A DNA stretch of 64,000 bases from Flagellimonas amphidinii (GCF_013090115.1 NZ_JABFNN010000039.1:614738-678737), one strand, 5' to 3'. Shown: positions 8,891 through 18,985, counted from the stretch's first letter. The notes: generated by a model not told the origin, from the sequence alone. Program-made: numbers and translations.

Positions 8891-11800
8891 TTAGTTGAAA
8901 ATATACCGTACACCGAACTGAGCTTGCCATCTAGACAATAGACTGGTATCCGAACTAAAAGTTTCTGCCAAACTTTCATCAAAGGTATAAGTTGGAACAT
9001 TGTTTTCGTCCACGGTTACACCCAACACTTGCTGGTTGGTTGGAATCTGAATTACACCCCAATCAGAACTGATCAGGTTACCAACATTCAGTACATCCAA
9101 ACTCAACTGAATGGTATTTTTGTTAGCAAATTTAATGTCTTGAAGAATTTTAAGGTCCCATCTTCCTCTCCAAGGGGCCAATGCGCCATAACGCTCAGCG
9201 TATGAACCTCTATTTTCACTTAAATAATCATCTTGTTGAATAAAGGCCTCAAAAGCAGCTGCCTGTCCATCTCCACTAAAGTTCATCTGGCTTACTTCTG
9301 ATGCAGTTGGAATATAAAGCAGATCATTAATACTGGAGCCGTCTCCATTAATGTCTCCACCATAGATATAGTTAAATCTTCCTCCTTGTGCATATTCAAA
9401 GAAAGTGGAAACGGTAGTTCCTGTTTTAAATACTTTGGAAATGACCCCAACAAATCTGTGGGTGTCCCCGTATCTAGAGTAAGACAGCACATCATCATTT
9501 GCGTTACCAGAAATAGCGTTCGCCACAAAGGCGTCACCTGTAATTTCCGCTTCGATGGAGTTAACATCTTTAGAATTCAAATAACTATAGGCCAAACTTG
9601 CAAACAGCCCATTATCCCATGTTTTTTGTCCTTTGAATACCGCATTCCAAATACGCCCTTTGTCAGAATTGGAGAAAACATACGCATTATTGATCAGATC
9701 ATCTGCTCCATAAATAGGTCTATTATCCACACCTTGTAGGGTTTCCGATGGGGGCAATAATCCCCAGTTCTGTACGTGCGGACCATTTACATCTTTGGAA
9801 TATGAAAAATCAGCCGTTAAAATCACACCATTTTCCATTTGATAATCGGCTCCCAAACTGGTTCTCCAAACTTGTGGCCATTTGAAATCTGGGTCAACCA
9901 CTTGATAAAAGAATACATTTGGGTTGGCAATCTGGTTTCCTAACCATACAAATGGGAAACGGCCTGTGAATATACCTGTTCCACCACGTATCTGCAAAGT
10001 GGCATCATTATGTACATCCCAATTAAAGCCCAATCTTGGGGAAATCAACCAATCATTGGTCGGCAATTCAGTGGAATCAAAGAATACAGTCTCGCCTGTA
10101 TTCGGGTTGTTGTAAGGAATATCGGGCACATAAGCTGGAGCAACATCTATTACATCTTGCGCTTTTTCGGCAGAATCAAAATATAAAGGCTTATCAAAAC
10201 GAATACCGTAGGTCAATTTAAAGTTTTCGGTTGCGTTCCATTCATCTTGCAAATAAAAAGCCATTTGTCCAACATTCGTTTCTGCTAATGCCCAACCTCC
10301 TGCATTTCCTTCTCCAGCTGCGTTCAATGCATTATCCGCAGCAATTGCGGCATTAAAGGCATCTTGATAAAAACCAACTAGGGCAGCCTCCCCAGCAGCA
10401 TCTAAATTTCTAAAGTCAGCAATGGATCCTGTTGGGAAAAATACTCCCTGAGCACCATATACCCCGAGGTTGAAAGAATTATCAAATTGGAATTTTTCAA
10501 AAGAGAAACCTACGGTGAAGGTATGATCCCCTTTAAAGAAGTTTAAATTGTTCGTCAACTGGAACACTTTCTGATCCAATCGGTTGTTGATGGAAAACGG
10601 CTCATGTCCTGCTATAATGTAGTTAGAACTACCATTTTCATCTAGCAATGTAATGGTTGGTGCTGGAGTTGATTTCGGATTTCTGAAATCATCAAAATGG
10701 GTATAGCCCAATTGTAACTTATTGATAGCTTGATCGGAAAGCGTAGAGTTCAATTCCAACTGTACCGATTGAATTTTGTTATTGATTTGGTATCCCGCAT
10801 TTTCAAACTGTAAAGTTGATAGGTTTGGCCCCCTAAAACCCAATGCTGTTGGGTGGGCCGGCTTTTCTTTGGATGCATCCAAGAAATTGTAGATAATGGC
10901 CAATCTGTTATTGTCATTAATGTTCCAATCCAATTTGAAGATACCTTTGGTGGACTCTTGGTCAAAATTAAACCCTTCGTACCTCCCTGGGTTGTAAAAC
11001 TGTCCATTTCCTATGGATACTTGGCTCAAAATATTGGAAACCAGTTCAAAATCGGATGCAAGAACTCTTGATTCATTGGCTGCGCCAGTACCCCTATTGG
11101 GCACAAAGCCATTAGAACCTAAATCGGTCCTATCATCTTTTTCAAAGTTGGCGAAGAAGAAAAGTTTATTCTTTATAATCGGACCACCAATACTGATTCC
11201 GTATTGGGTCTGACTCAAATCCGCCTTAAATACATCATCCCCTTTTACTTTGCCTCCAGTAAGGTCTTCATTTCTGAAGAAACCGTAAACAGTTCCATAA
11301 AATTCATTGGTTCCACTTTTGGTAACCGCATTGACTGAAGCTCCTGTAAAACCAGATTGTGTAACATCATAAGGTGCCGTAGTCACCTGAATTTGATCAA
11401 TGGCGTCAATGGAAATAGGATTTGCATCGGTTTGCCCACCTGGCTGTGCGGCATCCAGCCCGAAAGGGTTATTGAAAATGGCCCCATCCAAGGAAAAGTT
11501 ATTAAACTGGTCGTTTCGACCTCCAAAGGAACCTGCACTGGCCGTAGGCTCCAATCTAGTAAAATCGTTGGTAGATCTTGATATAGTGGGAAGTCGGGTC
11601 AATTCCCTCCTACCAACACTGGTCTCAGCTCCAGTTCTATCACTTCCAAAGGTTCCGGTTTGATCGCCAACCAAAATCACTTCATCCAGTTGCTGACTAT
11701 CTGAAGTCAGTGCAACATTGTGATTAAAAGTTTTACCCAACGTTAAAAAAATATCATTTTTTACGCTAGTTGTAAATCCAACATAGGAAATGGTAATCTC

Positions 11801-12028
11801 GTAAGGACCTCCTACCCTTAAGTTCAATAAATTGTACCTACCTTCTTCATTGGTAATGGCACCGTAGCGGGTACCCGTTGGGGTATGCACCGCCACCACG
11901 TTAGCTCCTAACAGCGGAACTTGCTGATCATCCAAAACAGTACCTCTGATGTTGGATGTAGTGATTTGGGAAAACGCTGATGAGAATACCATAAAGAACA
12001 GTATCCCCAATGGTAGAAATTTCTTCAT
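8891..12028 (-). CDS. Oar-like TonB-dependent receptor with N-terminal carboxypeptidase-like domain
   Basis: 1045 residues: signal peptide (about 1-20, ending AFSQ), a carboxypeptidase-like regulatory domain (about 22-110, NIRGTVLDDQQVPLLGANV), a plug domain (about 120-250, with SLDGAIFNNPFGLD) and a barrel to the C-terminal Phe-Asn. The size, the plug motif and the repeated large extracellular loops place it with the Oar family rather than SusC proper. Oar proteins are linked to protein or peptide transport across the outer membrane. It stands alone, with no SusD-like partner. A TATGTTTG -7 element (12067-12060) gives a leader of about 28 nt. Confidence 0.93.
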   Translation of the reverse strand: MKKFLPLGILFFMVFSSAFSQITTSNIRGTVLDDQQVPLLGANVVAVHTPTGTRYGAITNEEGRYNLLNLRVGGPYEITISYVGFTTSVKNDIFLTLGKTFNHNVALTSDSQQLDEVILVGDQTGTFGSDRTGAETSVGRRELTRLPTISRSTNDFTRLEPTASAGSFGGRNDQFNNFSLDGAIFNNPFGLDAAQPGGQTDANPISIDAIDQIQVTTAPYDVTQSGFTGASVNAVTKSGTNEFYGTVYGFFRNEDLTGGKVKGDDVFKADLSQTQYGISIGGPIIKNKLFFFANFEKDDRTDLGSNGFVPNRGTGAANESRVLASDFELVSNILSQVSIGNGQFYNPGRYEGFNFDQESTKGIFKLDWNINDNNRLAIIYNFLDASKEKPAHPTALGFRGPNLSTLQFENAGYQINNKIQSVQLELNSTLSDQAINKLQLGYTHFDDFRNPKSTPAPTITLLDENGSSNYIIAGHEPFSINNRLDQKVFQLTNNLNFFKGDHTFTVGFSFEKFQFDNSFNLGVYGAQGVFFPTGSIADFRNLDAAGEAALVGFYQDAFNAAIAADNALNAAGEGNAGGWALAETNVGQMAFYLQDEWNATENFKLTYGIRFDKPLYFDSAEKAQDVIDVAPAYVPDIPYNNPNTGETVFFDSTELPTNDWLISPRLGFNWDVHNDATLQIRGGTGIFTGRFPFVWLGNQIANPNVFFYQVVDPDFKWPQVWRTSLGADYQMENGVILTADFSYSKDVNGPHVQNWGLLPPSETLQGVDNRPIYGADDLINNAYVFSNSDKGRIWNAVFKGQKTWDNGLFASLAYSYLNSKDVNSIEAEITGDAFVANAISGNANDDVLSYSRYGDTHRFVGVISKVFKTGTTVSTFFEYAQGGRFNYIYGGDINGDGSSINDLLYIPTASEVSQMNFSGDGQAAAFEAFIQQDDYLSENRGSYAERYGALAPWRGRWDLKILQDIKFANKNTIQLSLDVLNVGNLISSDWGVIQIPTNQQVLGVTVDENNVPTYTFDESLAETFSSDTSLLSRWQAQFGVRYIFN

Positions 12029-12059
12029 AATGAGTGAGTTAATTAGTTTTGAGTAACTA

Positions 12060-12067
12060 CAAACATA
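12060..12067 (-). promoter_or_regulatory. -7 element of the Oar-like receptor gene
   Basis: TATGTTTG on the minus strand matches TAnnTTTG. The expected -33 position falls in the terminator hairpin of the ribosomal operon (12077-12100), and no TTG is found there. The start of transcription would be near 12056. Confidence 0.4.
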
Positions 12068-12070
12068 GAC

Positions 12071-12100
12071 AAAAAAAAGAGCTATGCACGCATAGCTCTT
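12071..12100 (-). terminator. rho-independent terminator of the rpsF-rpsR-rplI operon
   Basis: AAGAGCTATG and CATAGCTCTT form a perfect 10-bp stem with a 4-nt loop (12077-12100). On the minus strand it is followed by a run of eight U. It lies 28 nt after the rplI stop. Confidence 0.9.
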
Positions 12101-12127
12101 AACAAGTTATTAACCAAAACTTAATAT

Positions 12128-12580
12128 TTACTTGGCCTCGGCGATTACTTCAAAAGGAAAATCAACCACAACTTCTCTGTGAAGTCTTATTTGAGCAGCG
12201 TAAGGACCTACTCTTTTAATGGTTCCCCCTTTAATATTTATGAATTTTCTATCAATCTGATGTCCTGCCTTATCTAAGGCTGCAGCTAAGTCAATATTGT
12301 TCACAGAACCGAACAATTTGTCTCCAGTACCTACCTTGGCTGGAATTCTAATTTCCAATTGCTTCAATGCGTCAGCCTTTGTATTGGCCTCATCAATGAT
12401 TTTCTTTTCTTTATGGGCTCTTTGTCTAAGGTTTTCCTCTAAAACCTTTTTTGCGGATGGAGTGGCTAAAGTAGCCAACCCTTGCGGTATCAAAAAGTTT
12501 CTTCCATAACCATTTTTTACAGTTACGATATCATCTTTAAAGCCTAAATCCTGTACGTCTTCTTTTAGAATAAGTTCCAT
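12128..12580 (-). CDS. rplI: 50S ribosomal protein L9
   Basis: 150 residues, the normal length. The N-terminal rRNA-binding domain shows the family pattern in VKNGYGRNFLIPQGLA, followed by the long connecting helix and the C-terminal domain. It is the last gene of the rpsF-rpsR-rplI operon, 14 nt after rpsR, and is followed by a strong terminator. Part of the large ribosomal subunit. Confidence 0.98.
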   Translation of the reverse strand: MELILKEDVQDLGFKDDIVTVKNGYGRNFLIPQGLATLATPSAKKVLEENLRQRAHKEKKIIDEANTKADALKQLEIRIPAKVGTGDKLFGSVNNIDLAAALDKAGHQIDRKFINIKGGTIKRVGPYAAQIRLHREVVVDFPFEVIAEAK

Positions 12581-12594
12581 GCTTCCAACAATTT

Positions 12595-12891
12595 TTATTT
12601 CAACATATCGCCAACATACGGCATTAAGGCCAAATGACGGGCTCGTTTAACGGCCTGGGCCACTTTTCTCTGATACTTCAATGAGGTTCCGGTAAGTCTT
12701 CTTGGAAGAAGTTTTCCTTGCTCATTTACCAATTTCATCAAGAAATCTGGATCTTTGTAATCAATGTACTTAATCCCTGATTTTTTGAATCTACAGTATT
12801 TTTTTTGCTTACTGGTCTCTATGTTCAATGGGGTCAAATACCTGATTTCCCCATCTTTTTTTGATTTTGCTTGTTGTTCAATAGATGCCAT
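12595..12891 (-). CDS. rpsR: 30S ribosomal protein S18
   Basis: 98 residues. The core [18 protein letters not shown] and the basic C-terminal stretch [20 protein letters not shown] are typical of S18, which pairs with S6 on the small-subunit platform. The N-terminus is about 20 residues longer than in the E. coli protein, as usual in Bacteroidota. Middle gene of the operon, 4 nt after rpsF. Confidence 0.98.
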   Translation of the reverse strand: MASIEQQAKSKKDGEIRYLTPLNIETSKQKKYCRFKKSGIKYIDYKDPDFLMKLVNEQGKLLPRRLTGTSLKYQRKVAQAVKRARHLALMPYVGDMLK

Positions 12892-12895
12892 AGCC

Positions 12896-13234
12896 CTATG
12901 CGTTTGCTTTTAATTTAGTTCTTCTTTTCTCTGCCCAAGCAATTGCATGCTTGTCCAATTTTACGGTCAAGAAACGCATAATGCGCTCATCTCTTCTAAA
13001 TTCAACCTCATAAGGAGCAATAACTTCTCCTGGAGCAGTGAATTCAAACAAGTGGTAAAATCCACTTTTTTTGTGCTGAATGGGATAGGCCAACTTTTTA
13101 AGTCCCCAATCTTCTTTGGAGACCATTTTGGCACCATTCTTAATCAAGAAATCCTCAAATTTCTTGACTGTTTCCTCTATCTGGGTCTCAGATAGAACGG
13201 GATTCAAAATGAAAACAGTTTCGTAATGGTTCAT
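12896..13234 (-). CDS. rpsF: 30S ribosomal protein S6
   Basis: 112 residues beginning [16 protein letters not shown], the usual S6 start, with the [19 protein letters not shown] core. It is the first gene of the operon and has a clear promoter upstream. No ssb or priB gene lies between rpsF and rpsR, unlike many Firmicutes and Proteobacteria. Confidence 0.98.
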   Translation of the reverse strand: MNHYETVFILNPVLSETQIEETVKKFEDFLIKNGAKMVSKEDWGLKKLAYPIQHKKSGFYHLFEFTAPGEVIAPYEVEFRRDERIMRFLTVKLDKHAIAWAEKRRTKLKANA

Positions 13235-13256
13235 ATATTATATTTTAAAAGGAGCG

Positions 13257-13287
13257 CAAAATTAGTAATATTTCCTTCCCCTCGCAA
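13257..13287 (-). promoter_or_regulatory. promoter of the rpsF-rpsR-rplI operon
   Basis: On the minus strand TAATTTTG (13264-13257) matches TAnnTTTG, and TTG (13287-13285) lies exactly 20 nt upstream. The start should be near 13253, with a leader of about 19 nt before the rpsF ATG. Confidence 0.65.
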
Positions 13288-13470
13288 GAAAAGGTAAAAA
13301 ACTTCGTTTAAAGTACAAGAGTTATTAACACAAACAAACCTATTAAACCTACGTAACGTATATGGTAATATACACAACAAAATAGACCATGTTTACATCT
13401 TTTGTTGCTCCTAAACGTCTTTTTTGTGTAATTTGCCGATGATTTAAAACCCTACAAATCACCCCATTCT

Positions 13471-14163
13471 ATGAAATTAAAAAGTATAATTGTCGACGAC
13501 TCCTCCATGCAGCGGATGGCCGTTGCCAAATTGGTCAACAATCACCCTCACCTTGCCCTTGTAGCTGAATATAGCAATGCTATTGAAGCTAAGAACGGGT
13601 TAAAAAACCATGAAATCGACCTGATTTTCTTGGATGTTGAAATGCCAATCATTAGTGGTTTCGACCTTTTGGAAGCATTGGAGAACCCTCCACAAGTAAT
13701 TTTAATCACTGGAAAGCCTGATTACGCACTCAAGGCTTTTGATTATGATGTAACTGATTATTTGCACAAACCCATCACTTTGGCAAGATTTGAAGCTTCT
13801 GTAAAAAGAGCAGTAGCCAAATACGAACAATTGAACAGGGTTGACGAGGATGAAGAACACATTTTCGTAAAAAGCAACCTCAAAAAACGCAAAGTCATCC
13901 TTAACGATATTAAATGGATAGAGGCTCTTGGAGATTACATTAAATTGGTAACAGATGAAGCCAATATTGTAATCCTGTCCACTATGAAATCTTTCGAAAA
14001 GCAATTGCCTGCCGAAAAATTCCTTAGAATCCATAAATCCTACATCGTGAATCTGGAAAAAATAGAAAAATTCAACAGTAAAAATGTTGAGGTAGGGGGT
14101 AGACAGATTCCTTTAAGTAGAAACAAAAAAACAGAGCTAGCTGAAGCACTGGCCAACGTATAA
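13471..14163 (+). CDS. LytTR family response regulator
   Basis: 230 residues. A receiver domain (1-120) has the acidic pair Asp9-Asp10, the phospho-acceptor Asp55 (FLDVEMP) and Lys100 (HKP). A LytTR DNA-binding domain follows (about 130-230, with WIEALGDYIKLVT and FLRIHKSYIVNL). It should be a transcription factor controlled by phosphorylation. No histidine kinase gene is adjacent, so its partner is elsewhere. Its stop abuts the convergent priA stop with no gap. Confidence 0.92.
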   Translation: MKLKSIIVDDSSMQRMAVAKLVNNHPHLALVAEYSNAIEAKNGLKNHEIDLIFLDVEMPIISGFDLLEALENPPQVILITGKPDYALKAFDYDVTDYLHKPITLARFEASVKRAVAKYEQLNRVDEDEEHIFVKSNLKKRKVILNDIKWIEALGDYIKLVTDEANIVILSTMKSFEKQLPAEKFLRIHKSYIVNLEKIEKFNSKNVEVGGRQIPLSRNKKTELAEALANV

Positions 14164-16620
14164 TTATATGTGGTCTACATTATAGACCAGTCTAACACTT
14201 TTATACTTGGAGATAGCATTAAAAGATTTTTCAATTCTTTTAATGCTATTTTTTGTTTGGGGCACTGATTGACCACGAGGTATTTTAATCAATACATTTT
14301 TTAGGTAATCCCTTCTCATTCTAGCTACCGGAGGATATTCTGGACCCAAAACCTGTAAGCGCAATACATTTCGCAACGAATCCGAAAGCCACTGTGCTGC
14401 CTCATTCAATTTATTGAAGTCTTTATCCTTTAAGGTAATCTTTATGATGCGTACTACTGGAGGATATTTAAACTGCTCCCGTTCATAAAGCTGTTCCGCA
14501 TACATTTTATCATAACTGTTTGTGGTGACCTGTTGTAGTATTTGATGATAAGGATTATAGGTTTGAATGAGGACCTTGCCTCTTTTTTTAGTACGCCCTG
14601 CCCTACCTGCAACTTGTGTCAACATTTGATAACACCTTTCATGCGCGCGATAATCGGGATAATTGAGCATGGTGTCAGCATTCATAATACCCACCAAACT
14701 CACATTTCTAAAATCCAACCCTTTGGTGACCATTTGCGTACCCACCAAAATATCCATTTCTTGATTCTCAAAAGCCGAAATAATCTTCTCATAAGCATAT
14801 TTCCCCCGTGTAGTGTCCAAATCCATTCTTCCCACAGACACCTCTGGAAAAAGTTGGGACAATTCCTCCTGTATCTGCTCCGTACCGAATCCTTTTTTGT
14901 CCAAAGTAGAACTGCCACAGGCTAGGCAAGCTTGCTGTAATGCCATATGATATCCACAATAATGACATCGCAATTCATTTCTGTGTTGATGATAAGTAAG
15001 GCTCACATCACAATTGGGGCATTGGGCCACATGGCCACAGGTAGTACATTCAACCACAGGGGCAAAACCTCTCCTATTTTGAAAAAGGATAATTTGCTCA
15101 CCTTCCTCTAAGGTTTCGGTAATGGCATTGATCAATACTTCAGAAAAATGCCCTTTCATACGTTTTTTACGGGTAGCTTCCTTAATATCCACCAAGTTGA
15201 TTTCAGGCATCAGTACATTTCCATACCGATGCTCAATCGACGTATACCCATACTTTCCTTTTTTAGCATTGTCCATGCTCTCCACACTTGGTGTAGCCGA
15301 ACCTAAAAGAGCATTGGCATTGTGGTAAGCTGCCAAAACCATAGCGGCATCCCGAGCATGATATCTGGGTGCAGGATCAAATTGTTTAAAGGAATTTTCA
15401 TGTTCTTCATCCACAACCACTAAACCTAAATTGGAAAATGGCAAAAACAATGAGGAACGTGCCCCTATTACAATTTGGGCTTTTTCAGCATTGGCCAATA
15501 CATTGTTCCAAACCTCAACCCTTTCATGTATACTATATTTAGAGTGGTATACGGATACTTTATGTCCAAAATATTGACGGAGTCTACTGATCAACTGGGA
15601 GGTTAAAGCAATTTCTGGCAAAAGATATAATGCTTGCCTTCCGTTATCCAGGCATTGTTGAATGAGTTTTACATATACTTCTGTCTTTCCAGATGAGGTT
15701 ACACCATGAAGCAGCACGGGTTTTTTCAGGTCAAAACCTTGCTTTATAGTTTCTAAAGCATTGGATTGGTGTTGATTTAATTCAATATCCCTAGATGCAT
15801 CCGATTGTAAATCATAAGCTATCCTATCTGTTCTAATATGATATTCTTGCAGCACATTTTTATCAATCAATGATTTGATTACTGCTTTGGATCCCCCGCT
15901 TTCTTTTTCAAGTTCTGTTACCCGGATAGGTTTGTTGGAGGTAGCTTGTATTTGAAAAAGCGTCAAAACTACTTGACTTTGCTTAGGTGCACGTGTAAGT
16001 TGTTCCAACAATGCTTCAAGCTTTGGCTCATCATCAAATTCTTCTGAAAGCTTTACATACCGTATCAATTTTGGTTTGTATTGCTCATAGAGTTCTTCTT
16101 TTTGAACCACTACACCTTTCTGAACCAATCCATTGACCAAGGACAAAACATTCTTTTTGTCCACAATAGCACTTATCTCGCCAATTTTCAATGCCGTTTG
16201 ATGCTGTAGGGCCTCAAATACCAAGAATTCATCATCAGTAAGGTCCAGTTCATTTATCTGGGTTTGCTTGTTGGGCAGGACCAGAGTTTCACTTTCCAAT
16301 AGAAAAGCACTTGGCAAAGCACTTCGGACAACCTCACCTAAAGTGCACATATAATATTTGGCAATCCACTCCCAATGCTTTAATTGAACCGGGGCAACCA
16401 AAGGTTTTTGGTCCAAAATCTGGAAAATTTCTTTGGCTTCGTAAGCCAAAGGCCTATTCTGGTGTATATGGTATGCCAGTGCAGTATAAATTTTAGACCT
16501 GCCAAAAGGAACCGCAATACGCATTCCCGGCTGTATAAAATCGGCCTCTTCTTGCGAGATTTTATAGGTAAACAACCTTTCCAAAGGAATAGGAAGGACA
16601 ACATCCAAAAAATAGTCCAT
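14164..16620 (-). CDS. priA: primosomal replication protein N' (helicase PriA)
   Basis: 818 residues, full length. The N-terminal fork-binding domain is followed by a winged-helix region, Walker A GVTSSGKT (306-313), the DEEH box (404-407), and eight zinc-binding cysteines (525, 528, 534, 537, 552, 555, 565, 568) before the second helicase lobe (QVAGRAGR). PriA reloads the replisome at stalled forks. It is the last gene of a minus-strand run nadC-yihY-DUF2147-priA, 9 nt after the DUF2147 gene. Confidence 0.97.
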   Translation of the reverse strand: MDYFLDVVLPIPLERLFTYKISQEEADFIQPGMRIAVPFGRSKIYTALAYHIHQNRPLAYEAKEIFQILDQKPLVAPVQLKHWEWIAKYYMCTLGEVVRSALPSAFLLESETLVLPNKQTQINELDLTDDEFLVFEALQHQTALKIGEISAIVDKKNVLSLVNGLVQKGVVVQKEELYEQYKPKLIRYVKLSEEFDDEPKLEALLEQLTRAPKQSQVVLTLFQIQATSNKPIRVTELEKESGGSKAVIKSLIDKNVLQEYHIRTDRIAYDLQSDASRDIELNQHQSNALETIKQGFDLKKPVLLHGVTSSGKTEVYVKLIQQCLDNGRQALYLLPEIALTSQLISRLRQYFGHKVSVYHSKYSIHERVEVWNNVLANAEKAQIVIGARSSLFLPFSNLGLVVVDEEHENSFKQFDPAPRYHARDAAMVLAAYHNANALLGSATPSVESMDNAKKGKYGYTSIEHRYGNVLMPEINLVDIKEATRKKRMKGHFSEVLINAITETLEEGEQIILFQNRRGFAPVVECTTCGHVAQCPNCDVSLTYHQHRNELRCHYCGYHMALQQACLACGSSTLDKKGFGTEQIQEELSQLFPEVSVGRMDLDTTRGKYAYEKIISAFENQEMDILVGTQMVTKGLDFRNVSLVGIMNADTMLNYPDYRAHERCYQMLTQVAGRAGRTKKRGKVLIQTYNPYHQILQQVTTNSYDKMYAEQLYEREQFKYPPVVRIIKITLKDKDFNKLNEAAQWLSDSLRNVLRLQVLGPEYPPVARMRRDYLKNVLIKIPRGQSVPQTKNSIKRIEKSFNAISKYKSVRLVYNVDHI

Positions 16621-16629
16621 ACGTTTTAC

Positions 16630-17079
16630 TTAATCCCCCTTTACTCTATACCAGGTTTGGGTTCTGTATAAAAATGCAAGATATCCCCTAACCTTTAATT
16701 TGTCCTTATCCTCCGGGTCCAGCCACACTTTACCTCTAAAAGTCATTCCATGCTCAGGATCCAGCATATCACTCCCTTTATATTCACCTTTATCATTCTG
16801 TCTTAAATCATTCATGATTTTCATGCCAAGTACAGGTTTATCTTTAAGCTCTCCCTTACATTTTGTGCACAGGGCATTCTCATTGCCTTTTTCCAGAATC
16901 TTAACGATTTTTCCCTGCAGAAGACCATTTTCTTTATAGATTTCAACAATGGCTTTGGTTATTCCATTGCGGTCATCCACAGTTCTCCATTTTCCAAATA
17001 CCGTTTGTGATCTTCCTAGTTGAAAAATCAATAAACAGCCAATAAAAACATGTTTATGAAGCTTCGTTTTGTTTTTCAT
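16630..17079 (-). CDS. DUF2147 family exported protein
   Basis: 149 residues with an N-terminal hydrophobic export signal (about 1-25, IGCLLIFQLGRSQ). The mature part has the DUF2147 pattern: GKWRTVDDRNG, IVEIYKENGLLQGKIVKI, CTKCKGELKDKP and GYLAFLYRTQTWYRV. A CxxC pair is present (ALCTKCKG). Function is unknown; the fold is a small lipocalin-like barrel. The start overlaps the end of the YihY gene by 26 nt on the same strand, suggesting coupled translation. Confidence 0.85.
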   Translation of the reverse strand: MKNKTKLHKHVFIGCLLIFQLGRSQTVFGKWRTVDDRNGITKAIVEIYKENGLLQGKIVKILEKGNENALCTKCKGELKDKPVLGMKIMNDLRQNDKGEYKGSDMLDPEHGMTFRGKVWLDPEDKDKLKVRGYLAFLYRTQTWYRVKGD

Positions 17080-18034
17080 GCCTTTTCTTCAGTGAATTCA
17101 AAGTAGCGTTCAATTCAAAACCCAATAACAAGATATTGGAATTCAACCAGATAAACACCATCAAAATCAACAATCCTCCCAAGGCGCCGTAGAGTTCGTT
17201 ATATCGGGCAAACTTCTCTACATAAACCCCAAAAAGATATGAAGTGAGCAAAAATAGCAAAGTAGTCATCAATGCACCTGCTGAAAAGAATCTTGCCTTA
17301 CGACCTTCTGCTGTTCCGAAGTAGTACAAAATTGCTGTGGTAAGGTAAGAGAGTAACATAAAAAATAGGATCTTGGTCAATTGGATGCCTATGGTATCCC
17401 CTTTTTCCACATCATAGCCCAGTGTTTTTCCGAAATATTCACTGGTATATTCCACAATGTAAAACTCAAAATACACAAAAGCCACCGCTCCTATAATCAA
17501 TAAGATAGATAGAATTATTCCCACCATAAGTGCATAAGCATACTGCCTAAAAAAGTTTCGTGTCAATTCAACATGGTAGGAGTTCTCAAAACCCGAAAAA
17601 ATAGCATTAACCCCATTCGCTACTAAAAATATAGAGAGCAAAAATGCAGATGACAGCAATCCCCCCCTCTTTTGGTCCTTGATCTGTTGATATATATCCC
17701 CAAAATAATCACTGGTCGCAGTTGGCAGGAAAGATTCCAAGAAAACCAAGAATTGGGAATCAAAATTTTCATTGCCAACGCTCACATAGGGAATAAGAAA
17801 TGGCACAAGGGTCACCATAAATATGAGCAAGGGGAACAAGGCCATGAACAAGCTGAAAGCAATGGAACTTGCCCTTGTAGATAGCGTTCCTTTTACAATT
17901 CCAACCAAATACATTTCAATTAAATCGTAAAAAGAAAGTCCTTCAAATGCCTTGAGCTTTATCTTTTTCAATAAGCGAACCACCCAATTGATGACGGGTA
18001 TCTTTTCCAGCTGCTCTTCTATGGCTACAGACAT
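17054..18034 (-). CDS. YihY/BrkB family inner-membrane protein
   Basis: 326 residues with six likely membrane helices from about residue 60 to 300. Family patterns are visible in RASSIAFSLFMALFPLLIF, GVNAIFSGFENSYHV and LYGALGGLLILMVFIWLNS. Some members were once called ribonuclease BN in error; the true role is unclear. The start codon shares bases with the nadC stop, and the 3' end overlaps the DUF2147 gene, so the genes form one transcript. Confidence 0.9.
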   Translation of the reverse strand: MSVAIEEQLEKIPVINWVVRLLKKIKLKAFEGLSFYDLIEMYLVGIVKGTLSTRASSIAFSLFMALFPLLIFMVTLVPFLIPYVSVGNENFDSQFLVFLESFLPTATSDYFGDIYQQIKDQKRGGLLSSAFLLSIFLVANGVNAIFSGFENSYHVELTRNFFRQYAYALMVGIILSILLIIGAVAFVYFEFYIVEYTSEYFGKTLGYDVEKGDTIGIQLTKILFFMLLSYLTTAILYYFGTAEGRKARFFSAGALMTTLLFLLTSYLFGVYVEKFARYNELYGALGGLLILMVFIWLNSNILLLGFELNATLNSLKKRHEKQNEAS

Positions 18035-18897
18035 TAAACAGCTTTTAAACTTAAATCCATATTATAAACGGAATGTGTTAATGCACCTGAAGAGATATAA
18101 TCCACACCACACTCTGCATATTTTCTGATGGTGTTCTCATTAATGCCCCCAGAAGATTCTGTGAGACATTGATCTCCAATTATCTTCACGGCTTTTTGGG
18201 TGTCTTCGTAATTAAAATTATCCAATAAGATGCGATACACTCCTTTGGATTGTAATATTTCTTCCACTTCATTCAAATTTCTCGCTTCCACAATAATTTT
18301 AAGATCTCTTTGGGTAGCCTCCAAATATTGCTGTGTTTTTTGAATGGCTTTGGTAATTCCACCAGCAAAATCAATATGATTGTCTTTCAGCATGATCATA
18401 TCGTACAGGGCAAACCTGTGGTTCTCCCCTCCTCCAATTTTTACGGCCCATTTTTCCAGAGCACGAATTCCTGGAGTAGTCTTTCGGGTATCTAGAATTT
18501 TGGTCTGTGTTCCTTCCAATAAGGATACAAAACTTTTGGTTTTTGTAGCAATGGCACTCATCCTTTGCATTGCATTGAGCACCAAACGTTCTGCTTTTAA
18601 AATACTTTGGGAACTGCCTTCCACATAAAAAGCAATATCTCCATACTGCACTGGTTTGCCATCTGGAATGAGCACTTCAACCTTCATAGTGGCATCAACA
18701 TAAGTAAACACCTGCTGTGCAAACTGTACTCCAGCAATTACTCCCTTATCCTTTACCAAAAGTTTGGCTTTTCCTGTTGCCGTTTCTGGAATACACGCTA
18801 AAGAGCTGTGGTCTCCATCTCCAACATCCTCCCGAATGGCATTTTTTATAATGATAGTAAGCTCTTCTTGAAATTGTTCTTCGGATATCATTCCCAT
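18034..18897 (-). CDS. nadC: nicotinate-nucleotide diphosphorylase (carboxylating)
   Basis: 287 residues. It makes nicotinate mononucleotide from quinolinate and PRPP in NAD synthesis. Visible motifs are DVGDGDHSS near the N-terminus, DTRKTTPGIR with the following KIGGGENHR, IVEARNL, and the C-terminal SGGINENTI and GVDYISSGALTHS. No nadA or nadB is in the window. First gene of the nadC-yihY-DUF2147-priA run. Confidence 0.96.
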   Translation of the reverse strand: MGMISEEQFQEELTIIIKNAIREDVGDGDHSSLACIPETATGKAKLLVKDKGVIAGVQFAQQVFTYVDATMKVEVLIPDGKPVQYGDIAFYVEGSSQSILKAERLVLNAMQRMSAIATKTKSFVSLLEGTQTKILDTRKTTPGIRALEKWAVKIGGGENHRFALYDMIMLKDNHIDFAGGITKAIQKTQQYLEATQRDLKIIVEARNLNEVEEILQSKGVYRILLDNFNYEDTQKAVKIIGDQCLTESSGGINENTIRKYAECGVDYISSGALTHSVYNMDLSLKAV

Positions 18898-18955
18898 GGG
18901 GTTTTAACGAAAATAATAAAAACATTGTTCCTCGCCCATTTCTGTTCTGCGGTTA

Positions 18956-18982
18956 TTGTTCTACTGGAAACGTTTATTTTTG
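18956..18982 (+). promoter_or_regulatory. rlmH promoter, predicted leaderless
   Basis: TTG (18956-18958) is followed 16 nt later by TATTTTTG (18975-18982), which matches TAnnTTTG. Four bases after the final G comes the A of the rlmH ATG (18986), so the transcript is predicted to start at or next to the start codon. Confidence 0.5.
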
Positions 18983-18985
18983 GGC

